From RBG-16-34-14 sp963798865 (GTDB lineage Bacteria; Bacteroidota; Ignavibacteria; Ignavibacteriales; Ignavibacteriaceae), in NCBI GenBank assembly GCA_963798865.1, contig CAWCVZ010000004.1, positions 806,001 to 870,000 on the forward strand: a stretch of 64,000 nucleotides of DNA. Reading direction: 5' to 3'. A program made the position numbers and the translations under genes. The notes beneath the pieces were generated by a model, which was given only the letters and a program-made list of their open reading frames with translations, did no database searches and was not told the origin of the DNA. How positions within the stretch are numbered: position 1 is the first letter of the stretch; every line of letters begins with the position of its first letter. Below, one piece after another: positions 34,529-43,674 of the stretch.

Positions 34529-35626
34529 TTATAAATCAGTTGATTTAGTACGTTCTTCTTCTCTTACAATTTTACTTCCCATAAGTATAGCAATTGGTTT
34601 AAGCGGTTCAATATTACTGAAAAGAATTTTTGTTGAAGCGGCTATCGGAACGGCAAGAAACATTCCTACAATTCCCCAAACCCATCCCCAGAAGATTAAA
34701 GAGAAGAGAACAAAAACCGGGCTCAGATTCATATGCCTGCCAAGATAATGAGGCTCAACAAGGTTGCCAATAATATTCTGATTGATAAGAAGCAGAGCAG
34801 ATAATGAGATAGTTGTAAAACCAAACCCATATTCCAGCAAAGCCACAGCAATAGGAGCAGCGGTCGCAATAAGTGAACCTATATTGGGAATATAATTAAG
34901 GATAAATGTTAATAAGCCCCAGACAATTGCAAAATCAATTCCATATAAAAGAAGAATTATTGTTGCAATTACTCCGGTTGTAAAACTTAGAATCGTTTTT
35001 ATTATAAGGTAAGATTGAATCTGGTTATCAATTAAATCAAGATTTTTTTGTACAAAATCTTTTTTACTCTTAAAAGCTACTCTTAATTTTTCTTCAAATT
35101 TATCCTTACCCATAATCATAAAAATCCAGAAGATCAGAGCAATAAAAATATCCCCAAGCATTCCTGAAAAAGAGTTGAAAACATTCTCAACCATCCCGGT
35201 TGCAAAAAGTTTTTGCAAAAGTAATTTTATATCGAACTCCTTTACCTGGAGATTAAGAAAGTCAGCGAGTTCTTTTGCTGTAATATTAAATGGTCTGAGA
35301 ACAGACAAAATAAAAGCAGATAAATTATCCGAATAAAGCTGAAGTTTATCAGGGAATGAACTGAAAGAGGATACAAGAATTAATCCCATCAGGTAATATA
35401 AACCGGAAACAAAAATTACGATTATAATTAACGCAAACCACTTTGGAAGTCTCAGTTTTGTTAATAAAATCATAAGCGGATGAAATAAATAAGTTAGAAA
35501 AATTGCTATGGTTACCGGAATTAAAATGTCGCTTAATTCCCTTAACACATAAACAAATAAAATGAATGATATAAACCCCAGCAAATATGCTATTACTTTG
35601 TTGTACTTTACTAAAGATTCAGACAT
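34529..35626 (-). CDS. AI-2E-family (PerM/TqsA-like) membrane transporter
   Basis: A 365-aa integral membrane protein with about seven to eight hydrophobic segments. The C-terminal family region is clear: GLLTFILNYIPNIGSLIATA followed by AAPIAV and LVEPHYLGRHMNLSPVFVLF. Family members export or import varied solutes (AI-2, Na+/H+ exchange in some); the substrate cannot be assigned. It ends 6 bases before the CCA-enzyme gene and begins 12 bases after the peptidase-like gene, so it belongs to the same transcript. Confidence 0.92.
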   Translation of the reverse strand: MSESLVKYNKVIAYLLGFISFILFVYVLRELSDILIPVTIAIFLTYLFHPLMILLTKLRLPKWFALIIIVIFVSGLYYLMGLILVSSFSSFPDKLQLYSDNLSAFILSVLRPFNITAKELADFLNLQVKEFDIKLLLQKLFATGMVENVFNSFSGMLGDIFIALIFWIFMIMGKDKFEEKLRVAFKSKKDFVQKNLDLIDNQIQSYLIIKTILSFTTGVIATIILLLYGIDFAIVWGLLTFILNYIPNIGSLIATAAPIAVALLEYGFGFTTISLSALLLINQNIIGNLVEPHYLGRHMNLSPVFVLFSLIFWGWVWGIVGMFLAVPIAASTKILFSNIEPLKPIAILMGSKIVREEERTKSTDL

Positions 35627-35638
35627 ACTTTTTCTTTT

Positions 35639-37501
35639 TTAATTCTTAATGCTGATTAATATTTTTTCCCAGTTAAGATAGAACCAATTGATCTTATTAA
35701 AATTCTCTGCTAATAAAAATTGCAGATTTTTATCGCCCTTAAATCTTAATGCTAATCCAGCCATTCTTCTTGCCCGTTCATAATCAAGATTTTCAATCAT
35801 ATAATCTGAAAGACGGTAAATACCGTATGCAGATAAAAAATCATTTACAAAGAAGGTTTTATCAAACTGCTTTTTAAAAATACTATAATCTTCGTTAACC
35901 GATTTAGAAAGATTAATCATTACAGGGAAAGATGAATATAAATACACCTGTTTATTAAGATTCTTTAGGATGGCATATTTTACAGAATCAATTCCCGAAA
36001 GATAATCTTTTATAATATCTCCATTTTTGAGAAGCACACTTCTCAGGTTTACAAGATAATAAATTGTTGTATTCGGATTTTGTAAAGATAATTTTTGATA
36101 AAGTGAATCAGCCTCTTTTAAATTTCCATTTTCAGAATAAAGATCAGCAAGGTTAAATTCCAGGTTGTAGAAATAAACCGTGCTGTCAAAGGTATTCAAA
36201 TATTTTTTAATAACTGAAATTGAAGAATCACGCTGATCCATTTCGGCAAGGGTGTTTGAAAGTCCAACAACTGCTGAATATGAAACTGATTTATCAAGAG
36301 TATAATTAAATATTTCTTCAGCTTCTTTAAATTCTTTTTTTTGATAATGACTCCAAGCTTTGCTGAGTCTGTCAGCTATAAATCTTGGACAAACTTTATA
36401 AAATATTGATTTCCTTCTGAAATAATAATTTGCTTTATCTTTTTTATTCCCTGTATCAAAATCATTTAAATAAGTTTTGTATTCTGCTTCTAATTCTTTA
36501 ATTGATTTCCCATATATTTTCGGGAAATCAAGGTCGGTATAAAGCTTCTTAAATTTTTCTATTCCATAATTATCAATAAGATATTTTGTGAATGAGCCGG
36601 CAAATATATAAGACAAAGTAGATGATTGAACAAAGAAGCTGGAGAAATCGTACATCCGTTCAATATTAATTTTGTAACCATTCCTGTAAGCAAGCGAAGC
36701 AAGAAAGTCAGTGTTGTTTTCATCATAAAACGGAGAACACGCTGAAGCGATTCCTTCAATTAAAAATGGATTAACCTTATCAGCAATTTTAAATGGACTA
36801 AATCCAAAATCAGCACTGAAGCAGTGAGCAATTTCATGTTTTAAAGTAACATCGTAATCATCATAAGCAGTAAAGACACTATAAAGCCAGGGTTTTGCCA
36901 CATCAGCATTGCCGGAGCCAAATAATTTTTTCTTCTGCAGATCATCAAAGAAAATAAAAGATTGAATCTTTACCCCTGGAATTGTTTTAAGATATTTTTT
37001 TAGTTCTTCAAAATAATATTCATGGTGAAGTATTATCAGCTTTACAAAATCATCTGTGATATTTTCATCAAAATAAATTTCATAATGCCGGGTAGAAACG
37101 TGATGACTTAATTCAGATTTTAATTTTTCAAATGTTGTTGAAAAACCTAACGATGGGGATAAAAAAATAAATACTGCAGGTATGATAACAATATAGATAA
37201 GTAAATAAATTTTTTTGAATCTTATTTTTCCGGACAAATAAAAAACTAAACCGGTTAACAATCCGCCGAAGAAAAATAAATTAAAGATCCTGTAAAGGAC
37301 TAATTTAAAATCAACAGATAAACCTTCATCATAAATTGTTCCCGGAAGATACCCCAAAACCGGGTTGTAAAAATAAACCTGCGGATTAAAGTAAAACTCC
37401 CCTAATACAATGATGAGAATAATAATAATTAACAGGAAGAAAATAATTCTTGTAAATTTTTTAAAAGAAGACAAAAGAAACAAGTCCGCAAGCAAAACCA
37501 A
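35639..37501 (-). CDS. Membrane protein with HExxH metallopeptidase-like motif and TPR-like repeats
   Basis: The open frame gives 620 aa with four N-terminal membrane helices, an extracytoplasmic domain with LKHEIAHCF (H222, E223, H226) followed by Glu249 in LIEGIAS, the HExxH...E pattern of gluzincin zinc peptidases. Tetratricopeptide-like helices follow (about residues 375-510). Its nominal TTG start lacks a ribosome binding site and lies in a 41-base overlap with the 131-aa ORF upstream. One base skipped at TTT-T-AAA near 37455-37465 would join VSFVFF to KKFTRIIFF, so the two are probably one protein of about 740 aa. Family not recognised; substrate unknown. Confidence 0.8.
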   Translation of the reverse strand: MVLLADLFLLSSFKKFTRIIFFLLIIIILIIVLGEFYFNPQVYFYNPVLGYLPGTIYDEGLSVDFKLVLYRIFNLFFFGGLLTGLVFYLSGKIRFKKIYLLIYIVIIPAVFIFLSPSLGFSTTFEKLKSELSHHVSTRHYEIYFDENITDDFVKLIILHHEYYFEELKKYLKTIPGVKIQSFIFFDDLQKKKLFGSGNADVAKPWLYSVFTAYDDYDVTLKHEIAHCFSADFGFSPFKIADKVNPFLIEGIASACSPFYDENNTDFLASLAYRNGYKINIERMYDFSSFFVQSSTLSYIFAGSFTKYLIDNYGIEKFKKLYTDLDFPKIYGKSIKELEAEYKTYLNDFDTGNKKDKANYYFRRKSIFYKVCPRFIADRLSKAWSHYQKKEFKEAEEIFNYTLDKSVSYSAVVGLSNTLAEMDQRDSSISVIKKYLNTFDSTVYFYNLEFNLADLYSENGNLKEADSLYQKLSLQNPNTTIYYLVNLRSVLLKNGDIIKDYLSGIDSVKYAILKNLNKQVYLYSSFPVMINLSKSVNEDYSIFKKQFDKTFFVNDFLSAYGIYRLSDYMIENLDYERARRMAGLALRFKGDKNLQFLLAENFNKINWFYLNWEKILISIKN

Positions 37502-37856
37502 TTATAACTGAAGGTGAAGTAATTACGATATAAAAAAATAATCCATCTGAAAAAGAACAGAAACCGGTGAAAAAAGAATTGATAACTGAAACAAGAAATG
37601 GTACAGTAAGAAAAAGCAGAGCCGGTAGTTTTAATTTTCTTAAAAACTTTGCAAAGTTATTTTCATCATTTTTTGCAAGTGAAATAACATAAAGACCGGA
37701 TACAAAAGTCAGCAGTACAGAATTAAAAACAGAAAATTCATAACCAAAAACATTTAGTAAAGGAAATGATAAAAGCAGAATATTGAAGAGAAGAATTACA
37801 GAAAGATAACTTAAAAGGTAATTTTTATAATAAAATATTTTTTTAAAAAGAGGCAC
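37461..37856 (-). CDS. Small integral membrane protein, probable N-terminal part of the downstream peptidase-like protein
   Basis: A 131-aa hydrophobic product with four likely helices: YLSVILLFNILLLSFPLLNV, VLLTFVSGLYVISLA, LPALLFLTVPFLVSVINSFF and ITSPSVIIGFACGLVSFVFF. Its ATG is two bases after the murA stop. The stop comes at TTC TTT TAA, where skipping one T would put the ribosome into the frame of the 620-aa protein at KKFTRII. Either a sequence indel or, less likely, a +1 recoding site. If separate, it is an unknown membrane protein. Confidence 0.7.
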   Translation of the reverse strand: MPLFKKIFYYKNYLLSYLSVILLFNILLLSFPLLNVFGYEFSVFNSVLLTFVSGLYVISLAKNDENNFAKFLRKLKLPALLFLTVPFLVSVINSFFTGFCSFSDGLFFYIVITSPSVIIGFACGLVSFVFF

Positions 37857-37858
37857 AA

Positions 37859-39124
37859 TTAAAATTCTGCTCCCGCAACTCTTTCAATATCGGCACCAAG
37901 CGATTTTAGTTTTTCTTCTATCCTCTGGTATCCGCGATCCAGATGATAAACTCTCAGAACCTCCGTTACACCTTCAGCAGCTAGACCTGCCAGAACAAGA
38001 GAAGCACTTGCACGAAGATCTGTTGACATTACTTTTGCACCATTTAATTTAGGAACTCCTTTTATAACAGCAGTATTTTCATTCACCTGAATATCAGCTC
38101 CCAATCGCACCAACTCAGGGACATGTTTGAAACGGTCAAGATAAATTGTATCTGTTACTTTGGAAACTCCATTTGCAATGCTCATATAAGCTGTCCACTG
38201 AGCCTGCATATCAGTTGGGAAACCTGGAAATATTGAAGTAGTAACATCGGTTGAAACAATAGAATTATTACCTGCTTTAATTTTTACAGTTTCATTTTCA
38301 GCTTCTATCTTACAACCTGAATCCTCAAGCTTTGAGAGTATTGAACTTATAAAAAAATCTGAAATCCCTTTTAATTTAATTTCTCCTTTTGTAAGAGCGG
38401 CAGCAATTAATAAAGTTCCCGCTTCAATCCTGTCGGCAATTGTATTTATCTCAGAAGGATTTAATTCATCAACTCCTTCAATTGTTAAGCTTGATGATCC
38501 GACTCCATCAATTTTAGCTCCCATTTTAATAAGAAACTCTGCAAGGTTTGTAATTTCAGGTTCCATTGCAGCATTATTAATTACGGTTATGCCTTTTGCA
38601 AGACTCGCTGCCATTAAAGTGTTACCTGTAGCTCCTACAGATGAAACATCAAAATTAATTTTTGCACCTGAAAGTCTTTTACTTTTAGCAATTATATAAC
38701 CTTCAGCCAAATCAATTTCGGCTCCCATTTTTTTTAATGCTTCCAGGTGAAGATTAATTGGTCTTGGACCCCAGGCACATCCGCCGGGAAGAGAAACTTT
38801 TGCATAACCAAATCTTGAAGTTAAAGGACCCAAAACATAAACTGACGCACGCATTTTTTTAACATGTTCGTATGGAGCAGTCTGGCTGGTTATATTTTTA
38901 GTATCGAGTTCAAGAATTTCATTTTGAAATTTTGGTTTTACACCAAGCTCTTTTAACAATTTCATCATTGTATAAACATCGTTAAGCTGGGGTGTGTTAT
39001 TTAACCTGGAAATACCTGAGGCCAGTAATGCTGCCGGCATTAAAGCAAGCGAAGCATTTTTAGCACCGCTTACTGAAATCTCCCCAGATAATTTTTTGCC
39101 GCCTCTTACTATGAATTTATCCAC
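37859..39124 (-). CDS. murA: UDP-N-acetylglucosamine 1-carboxyvinyltransferase
   Basis: Catalyses the first committed step of peptidoglycan synthesis, adding enolpyruvate to UDP-GlcNAc. The 421-aa protein shows the inside-out barrel with MDKFIVRGGKKLSGEISVSG and AKNASLAL, the catalytic cysteine Cys116 in LPGGCAWGPRPINLHL (the target of fosfomycin, so sensitivity is expected), and TSIFPGFPTDMQAQ. Length and motifs are standard. It starts nine bases after the PP2C phosphatase stop and heads into the membrane protein gene after two bases. Confidence 0.97.
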   Translation of the reverse strand: MDKFIVRGGKKLSGEISVSGAKNASLALMPAALLASGISRLNNTPQLNDVYTMMKLLKELGVKPKFQNEILELDTKNITSQTAPYEHVKKMRASVYVLGPLTSRFGYAKVSLPGGCAWGPRPINLHLEALKKMGAEIDLAEGYIIAKSKRLSGAKINFDVSSVGATGNTLMAASLAKGITVINNAAMEPEITNLAEFLIKMGAKIDGVGSSSLTIEGVDELNPSEINTIADRIEAGTLLIAAALTKGEIKLKGISDFFISSILSKLEDSGCKIEAENETVKIKAGNNSIVSTDVTTSIFPGFPTDMQAQWTAYMSIANGVSKVTDTIYLDRFKHVPELVRLGADIQVNENTAVIKGVPKLNGAKVMSTDLRASASLVLAGLAAEGVTEVLRVYHLDRGYQRIEEKLKSLGADIERVAGAEF

Positions 39125-39133
39125 TTGATTTCC

Positions 39134-39862
39134 TTAAACAAGATTCTTTATAAGAACAAAAGAAAAATTATCGGGAGCTCCTCTTTCTTCAACAAGATTA
39201 GAAACCTTATGAGAAATATTATTAATATCATTCAATTTAAAAATCCTTTCGAGCTCATTATTATCTATTACACCATTTACACCATCAGTACAAACAAAGA
39301 AGAAAACTTCTTTTTTAGAATCAATACTTATTGAATTCAAATCAACTTCTACAGGAATACTATCGCCTAATGCTCTGGTAATTATATTCCTATTGGGATG
39401 AACTTCAGCTTCTTCTTTGGAAAGAACTCCTTCATCAATCAGCTTCTGAACAAACGAATGATCCTTTGTAATTTGTTTCAGTTTACTTCCTTCAAAATAG
39501 TAAATCCTTGAATCACCGATGTGTCCCCAGTAAGCTTTATTATCTTTTATGAAAAGAGTTTCAATTGTGGTTGACATACCATTAAGCGCTGAATCCGATG
39601 TTGCTTTTTCAAAGATTGCTTTGTTTGCTTCAGTAACAGAAGATTTAATTCTTTCAAGATAATTATTATTGTTTGAATTTTTAAAATGTTTGTAAACGGT
39701 ATCAACCCCAAGCTGGGACGCTACTTCACCGGCATTGTTTCCACCTAAACCATCGCAAACAATTATAAGCAAACCATTATCAACTTTATAAACTCCAAGA
39801 GAGTCTTCATTTTCTGTCCGGATCAGCCCAACCCTGGAAATTGTTGTGTAAGTATAGTTCAT
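39134..39862 (-). CDS. PP2C-family Ser/Thr protein phosphatase (PrpC/Stp-like)
   Basis: A 242-aa metal-dependent phosphatase. Motifs are in order: RTENEDSLGV, VCDGLGGNNAGEVAS, GHIGDSRIYYF, FVCTDGVNGVIDNNEL and GAPDNFSFVLI, giving the Mn2+/Mg2+-binding aspartates of the PP2C fold. Bacterial Stp enzymes usually oppose a PASTA-type Ser/Thr kinase that controls the cell wall; no kinase gene is present here, but murA directly downstream fits a cell-wall context. It is first in the leftward operon; the 190 bases up to the tRNA gene must hold divergent promoters. Confidence 0.95.
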   Translation of the reverse strand: MNYTYTTISRVGLIRTENEDSLGVYKVDNGLLIIVCDGLGGNNAGEVASQLGVDTVYKHFKNSNNNNYLERIKSSVTEANKAIFEKATSDSALNGMSTTIETLFIKDNKAYWGHIGDSRIYYFEGSKLKQITKDHSFVQKLIDEGVLSKEEAEVHPNRNIITRALGDSIPVEVDLNSISIDSKKEVFFFVCTDGVNGVIDNNELERIFKLNDINNISHKVSNLVEERGAPDNFSFVLIKNLV

Positions 39863-40053
39863 TTAAATCTTTCTTAAACTTAAATTCTAATTTAAAAATT
39901 GAATTGATTAAATCCTCATCCCCTGAAATAAAACAGTAATATATGTGTATCGGCTTATCTTGGAGTTCCATTCAAAATCGTTTATATTTACCAACTTAAA
40001 CTGAAAATAAATTAATAAAAATGCTCTTTTAACTTATTATTATATATAGGCTT

Positions 40054-40135
40054 GCGAGAATGGCGGAATTGGCAGACGCGCCAGGCTTAGGACCTGGTAC
40101 CGCAAGGTGTCGGGGTTCGAGTCCCCGTTCTCGCA
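40054..40135 (+). tRNA. tRNA-Leu (anticodon UAG)
   Basis: An 82-base class II tRNA. The acceptor stem GCGAGAA pairs with TTCTCGC and is followed by discriminator A. The anticodon arm is CCAGG, loop CTTAGGA, CCTGG with anticodon TAG, reading CUN leucine codons. A long variable arm (TACCGCAAGGTGT) and T-arm CGGGG-TTCGAGT-CCCCG follow. CCA is not encoded. TATATA lies about 15-20 bases upstream as a likely -10 element. Confidence 0.97.
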
Positions 40136-40195
40136 CTGAAAAAGTTTAAGTATAAGTTTAAGTTCAAGAAGTTATTAAGATAATCGAGGTTAGAC

Positions 40196-41512
40196 TTGGA
40201 ATACAAAATAAATGAATTGAATAAATCGGAGAAAGAAGTTGAAGTAACTCTTCCTTATGATGAAATAAAGAAAGAGATTGAGAATGAAGTTTTAAAGCAG
40301 ACAAAAAAAATACAAATGCCCGGCTTTAGAAAAGGCAAAGTTCCTTTAAATATGATTAAGAAAATGTATGGCGATGCACTGGAATATGAGGCTTCAGAAA
40401 AAGTTGCTAATTCACGATTCTGGGATGTCGCTAAAGAAAAAGAATTGAACCCCATCGGGCAGCCGCAAATGACTGATATTAAATTTACTCCGGGTGAAGA
40501 TTTATCATTCAAGGTTAAATTTGAAATCCTCCCTGAGCTTGAAGTTAAAGATTATAAGAATCTTGAAATTGAATTACCTGAATTCATGGTTAAGGATGAA
40601 GAAGTTGAACATGAAATTGAGCATATAATTAAAGCTAATGCTGCTACCGAGGAAGCGGATATGGTTGGCGATGATAAAAATTATCTGCTTAATATTGAAG
40701 TGCACCGGGTAGATGAAAACGGAAATGAGCTTGGTGATTCAAAACCGGAAACACTTGATGTGGATCTTTCAAATGAAAGAGTTAATTCAGAGATACTGGA
40801 AAATTCAAAAGGAAAAAAAGCCGGAGATTTTTTCAGCTTCACCTTTAAAGATGAGCATACACATAAACACGATGATAAAGAAGAAGTTCATGTAGAACAT
40901 TATCACTACAAAGCAAAAATAAACTCAGTTAAAAAAATTAATCTGCCTGAACTGAATGAGGAGCTTATTAAGAAAGTTACCAAGGATAAGATATCAACCG
41001 TGGAGGAATTCCGCGACGGCATAAAAAAAGATATGCAGGCTTATTATGACCAGAGAGTTGATGAACTGCTGAGAGACAAACTCTTGCATAAAATAGTTGA
41101 GAACAATGATTTTGTTCCTCCCCGGATAATGGTTAAAAATGTTCTTGAGGATCTTGTAAAACAGGAAGAAGAATCCATGAAAAAATCCGGTTATAAAAAG
41201 TTTAACCGCGAAGAAGCAGAAAAAAGATTAGAGAAATCTGCTGAACTGGAAGTTAAATGGTTCCTTATAAAAAGAGCAATAGAGAAACAGGAAAATATAA
41301 CAGTAAGTGAAGAATCATTAAAAGAGCTGGCAAAAAAAGATGCTGAAAAAACCGGCTTGCCTGAAGATAAGCTTATTAATTATTATAAGTCATCAAACAT
41401 TAATGAAAAGCTTCTGGATAAGAAGTTGTTTGATTTTCTCAGGGAACAATCTGAAATTAAAAAAGTAAATCCTGAAAATTTGATAAACAAAGAAGCAGAG
41501 GAAACTAAATGA
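40196..41512 (+). CDS. tig: Trigger factor (ribosome-associated chaperone) with histidine-rich insertion
   Basis: Binds at the ribosomal exit tunnel and helps nascent chains fold. The 438-aa protein starts at TTG 40196 (GAGG upstream) and has the ribosome-docking motif GFRKGKVP (residues 43-50) and the usual helical C-terminal domain. The central FKBP-like domain (about 150-245) is degenerate and carries a His-rich loop EHTHKHDDKEEVHVEHYHY (220-238), so prolyl isomerase activity is doubtful and metal binding is possible. It overlaps clpP by four bases (ATGA), the classic tig-clpP arrangement. Confidence 0.95.
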   Translation: MEYKINELNKSEKEVEVTLPYDEIKKEIENEVLKQTKKIQMPGFRKGKVPLNMIKKMYGDALEYEASEKVANSRFWDVAKEKELNPIGQPQMTDIKFTPGEDLSFKVKFEILPELEVKDYKNLEIELPEFMVKDEEVEHEIEHIIKANAATEEADMVGDDKNYLLNIEVHRVDENGNELGDSKPETLDVDLSNERVNSEILENSKGKKAGDFFSFTFKDEHTHKHDDKEEVHVEHYHYKAKINSVKKINLPELNEELIKKVTKDKISTVEEFRDGIKKDMQAYYDQRVDELLRDKLLHKIVENNDFVPPRIMVKNVLEDLVKQEEESMKKSGYKKFNREEAEKRLEKSAELEVKWFLIKRAIEKQENITVSEESLKELAKKDAEKTGLPEDKLINYYKSSNINEKLLDKKLFDFLREQSEIKKVNPENLINKEAEETK

Positions 41513-42132
41513 CAAAAAACTATGAAATGTATAACCAGTTAGTGCCTTATGTTATTGAGCAAACTGGACGCGGGGAAAGAGGTATGGATATTTTTTCCCG
41601 CTTGTTAAGAGAAAGAATAATTTTTCTGGGGACAGCAGTTGATGATCATATTGCAAGTTTAATTATTGCGCAGTTAATATTCCTTGAAGCTGAAGATTCT
41701 GAAAAGGATATTAATCTTTATATTAATTCCCCCGGCGGAAGCGTAACTGCTGGATTGGCAATTTATGATACAATGAAATATATAAAACCGGATATATCTA
41801 CTATTTGTGTTGGAATGGCTGCAAGTATGGGAGCTATTCTTTTAGCAGGGGGAACCACCGGAAAAAGAACAGCACTTCCTAATGCAAAAATTATGATTCA
41901 TCAACCTTGGGTTGGTGGTTTGCAGGGACAAACAACGGATATCGAAATTCATGCTAAAGAGATGCTTAAAACAAGAGATACGCTTTATAGAATTCTTTCT
42001 GAACATACCGGCAAAACAATGGAGCAGATTACAAAAGACTGCGATCGAGATTATTTTCTTTCTGCACAGGAAGCAAAGGATTACAAGCTGGTTGATAATA
42101 TAATTGATAAAAGAATTCCGATTAAGAAATAG
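41509..42132 (+). CDS. clpP: ATP-dependent Clp protease proteolytic subunit
   Basis: Serine protease that forms a double heptameric barrel and degrades proteins fed by ClpX or ClpA/C. The triad is visible: Ser106 in GMAASMGAI, His131 in IMIHQPWVGG and Asp181 in DRDYFLSAQEA. At 207 aa the length is typical. The ATG overlaps the tig stop (ATGA). Unlike many genomes, clpX does not follow; a terminator hairpin comes after clpP instead. Confidence 0.97.
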   Translation: MTKNYEMYNQLVPYVIEQTGRGERGMDIFSRLLRERIIFLGTAVDDHIASLIIAQLIFLEAEDSEKDINLYINSPGGSVTAGLAIYDTMKYIKPDISTICVGMAASMGAILLAGGTTGKRTALPNAKIMIHQPWVGGLQGQTTDIEIHAKEMLKTRDTLYRILSEHTGKTMEQITKDCDRDYFLSAQEAKDYKLVDNIIDKRIPIKK

Positions 42133-42144
42133 TTAATTTTTTCT

Positions 42145-42176
42145 AAGGAAGTGAAGAAACTTCACTTCCTTTTGGA
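42145..42176 (+). terminator. Terminator after tig-clpP
   Basis: A perfect 12-bp stem (AAGGAAGTGAAG / CTTCACTTCCTT) with a three-base loop lies 13 bases after the clpP stop and runs into a T-rich stretch (TTTGGATTTTATTTTTG). The U-tract is interrupted by GGA, but position and stem strength support termination. Confidence 0.85.
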
Positions 42177-42200
42177 TTTTATTTTTGTTGTTTATATAAA

Positions 42201-43643
42201 ATGTTCCAGCGATTGATCTTCATACCAATAACTTTTCTTTTAATTATAAATGTTATCTATCCACAATCTGTTAACAAAAAATTAGATCAGTATCTCTCCG
42301 ATTACTATATAAATAAAGATGTTCCTTCAATCTCTGCAGGAATAATACACAACGGTAAAATAGTCTGGCTTGGGGCAAAAGGTTTTGCAGATATTGAAAA
42401 TAATGTGCAGGTATCGGATAAATCCGTTTACAGGATTGCATCAATCTCAAAGGTTATTACTGCAGTTTCTATAATGCAGCTTGTGGAGCAGGGAAAGTTA
42501 AAGCTTGATGATGATGTAAGAAAATACATTCCTTACTTCCCGCCGAAGAGATGGAAATTTACAATAAGGCAATTGCTTTCACATACTGCGGGAATCAGGA
42601 ATTACAAAAGCACAGGAGAATTTGAGAGTAAAGAATATTTCCAGTCAACTAAAGAAGCAATTAATTACCTGGCAATGGATAGTCTTGAGTTTGAACCCGG
42701 TACAAAATATTTATATACAACTTTAAGCTATAACCTTGTTGCAGCAATAATTGAAAATGTTTCCGGCATTTCATTTCCAGAGTATCTGAAAAAAAATATT
42801 TTCACACCGGCAGATATGCACTCAACTTACCCTGATTTTCAGAGAGATATAATTCCATTCCGTGTAAAAGGTTATGACCGGAATAAATACAGGCAGGTGC
42901 AAAATGCGGCGCTCGCGGATTTATCTATTAAAATTCCCGGTGGAGGTTTATTATCTAATGTGGAGGACCTTCTTAAATTTTCCGATAGTCTCCTTAAGGG
43001 AAAATTAATAAAACCATCCAGCTTAGATTCAATGCTTGTTCCTACAAAGCTGAAAGATGGAAAAACTGTAAACTATGGTTTAGGTTTTTCATTTAATGTA
43101 GATGAGTCCGGTAGGAAATTTATAAGTCATTCAGGAACCGGAACCGGTTTTACATCAACGCTATTAATTTATCCGCAGGAGAAAATAGCAGCAGTTCATC
43201 TTATAAATATACGCGATAGAAACCTTGGAGAGCCGGCTTTTGATCTTGCTTCAATTTATATGGGAAAGGAAACAATAAAACCGAAAAAATCCCTGGCTGA
43301 TTTTCTTTTTAATATCACAATAAACTATGGAATTGATTCATCATTGCATGCATATCATAAAATAAAAAGCGATTCATTAAATAATTTTGATTCGGCTAAT
43401 GAAACACTTCTTGGCTTTGGTTATGATTTGATAAATATTAGTAAATTTTATGAAGCAATTAAGTTTTTTAAAATCTTTACGTCAGAATACCCAGATTATG
43501 CCGATGCTTTTGTCGGACTGGCTGATGCTTATTATAAGGATGGCAATAAAGGATTAGCACTAAAATATTTCCGCCAGGCTGTTAAATTACAGCCGATAAA
43601 TAAATATGCAAATGAAATGATTAAGAAGCTTGGGGGACCATAG
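42201..43643 (+). CDS. Secreted LACTB-like serine hydrolase (beta-lactamase/PBP fold) with C-terminal TPR
   Basis: A 480-aa protein with signal peptide (MFQRLIFIPITFLLIINVIY). The active-site SxxK is SISK (Ser81-Lys84) and HSG occurs in KFISHSGTGTGFTS. The middle motif reads YTT where class C beta-lactamases have YxN, a pattern close to LACTB-type peptidases (SISK, YST). The final 75 residues form tetratricopeptide-like helices (FYEAIKFFKIFTSEYPDYAD). It probably cleaves or binds peptides or peptidoglycan in the periplasm; beta-lactam hydrolysis cannot be claimed. It stands as a single gene between two terminator/convergent boundaries. Confidence 0.88.
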   Translation: MFQRLIFIPITFLLIINVIYPQSVNKKLDQYLSDYYINKDVPSISAGIIHNGKIVWLGAKGFADIENNVQVSDKSVYRIASISKVITAVSIMQLVEQGKLKLDDDVRKYIPYFPPKRWKFTIRQLLSHTAGIRNYKSTGEFESKEYFQSTKEAINYLAMDSLEFEPGTKYLYTTLSYNLVAAIIENVSGISFPEYLKKNIFTPADMHSTYPDFQRDIIPFRVKGYDRNKYRQVQNAALADLSIKIPGGGLLSNVEDLLKFSDSLLKGKLIKPSSLDSMLVPTKLKDGKTVNYGLGFSFNVDESGRKFISHSGTGTGFTSTLLIYPQEKIAAVHLINIRDRNLGEPAFDLASIYMGKETIKPKKSLADFLFNITINYGIDSSLHAYHKIKSDSLNNFDSANETLLGFGYDLINISKFYEAIKFFKIFTSEYPDYADAFVGLADAYYKDGNKGLALKYFRQAVKLQPINKYANEMIKKLGGP

Positions 43644-43674
43644 AAGTTTAGGAGATCATGTCATTTGTACTTAA

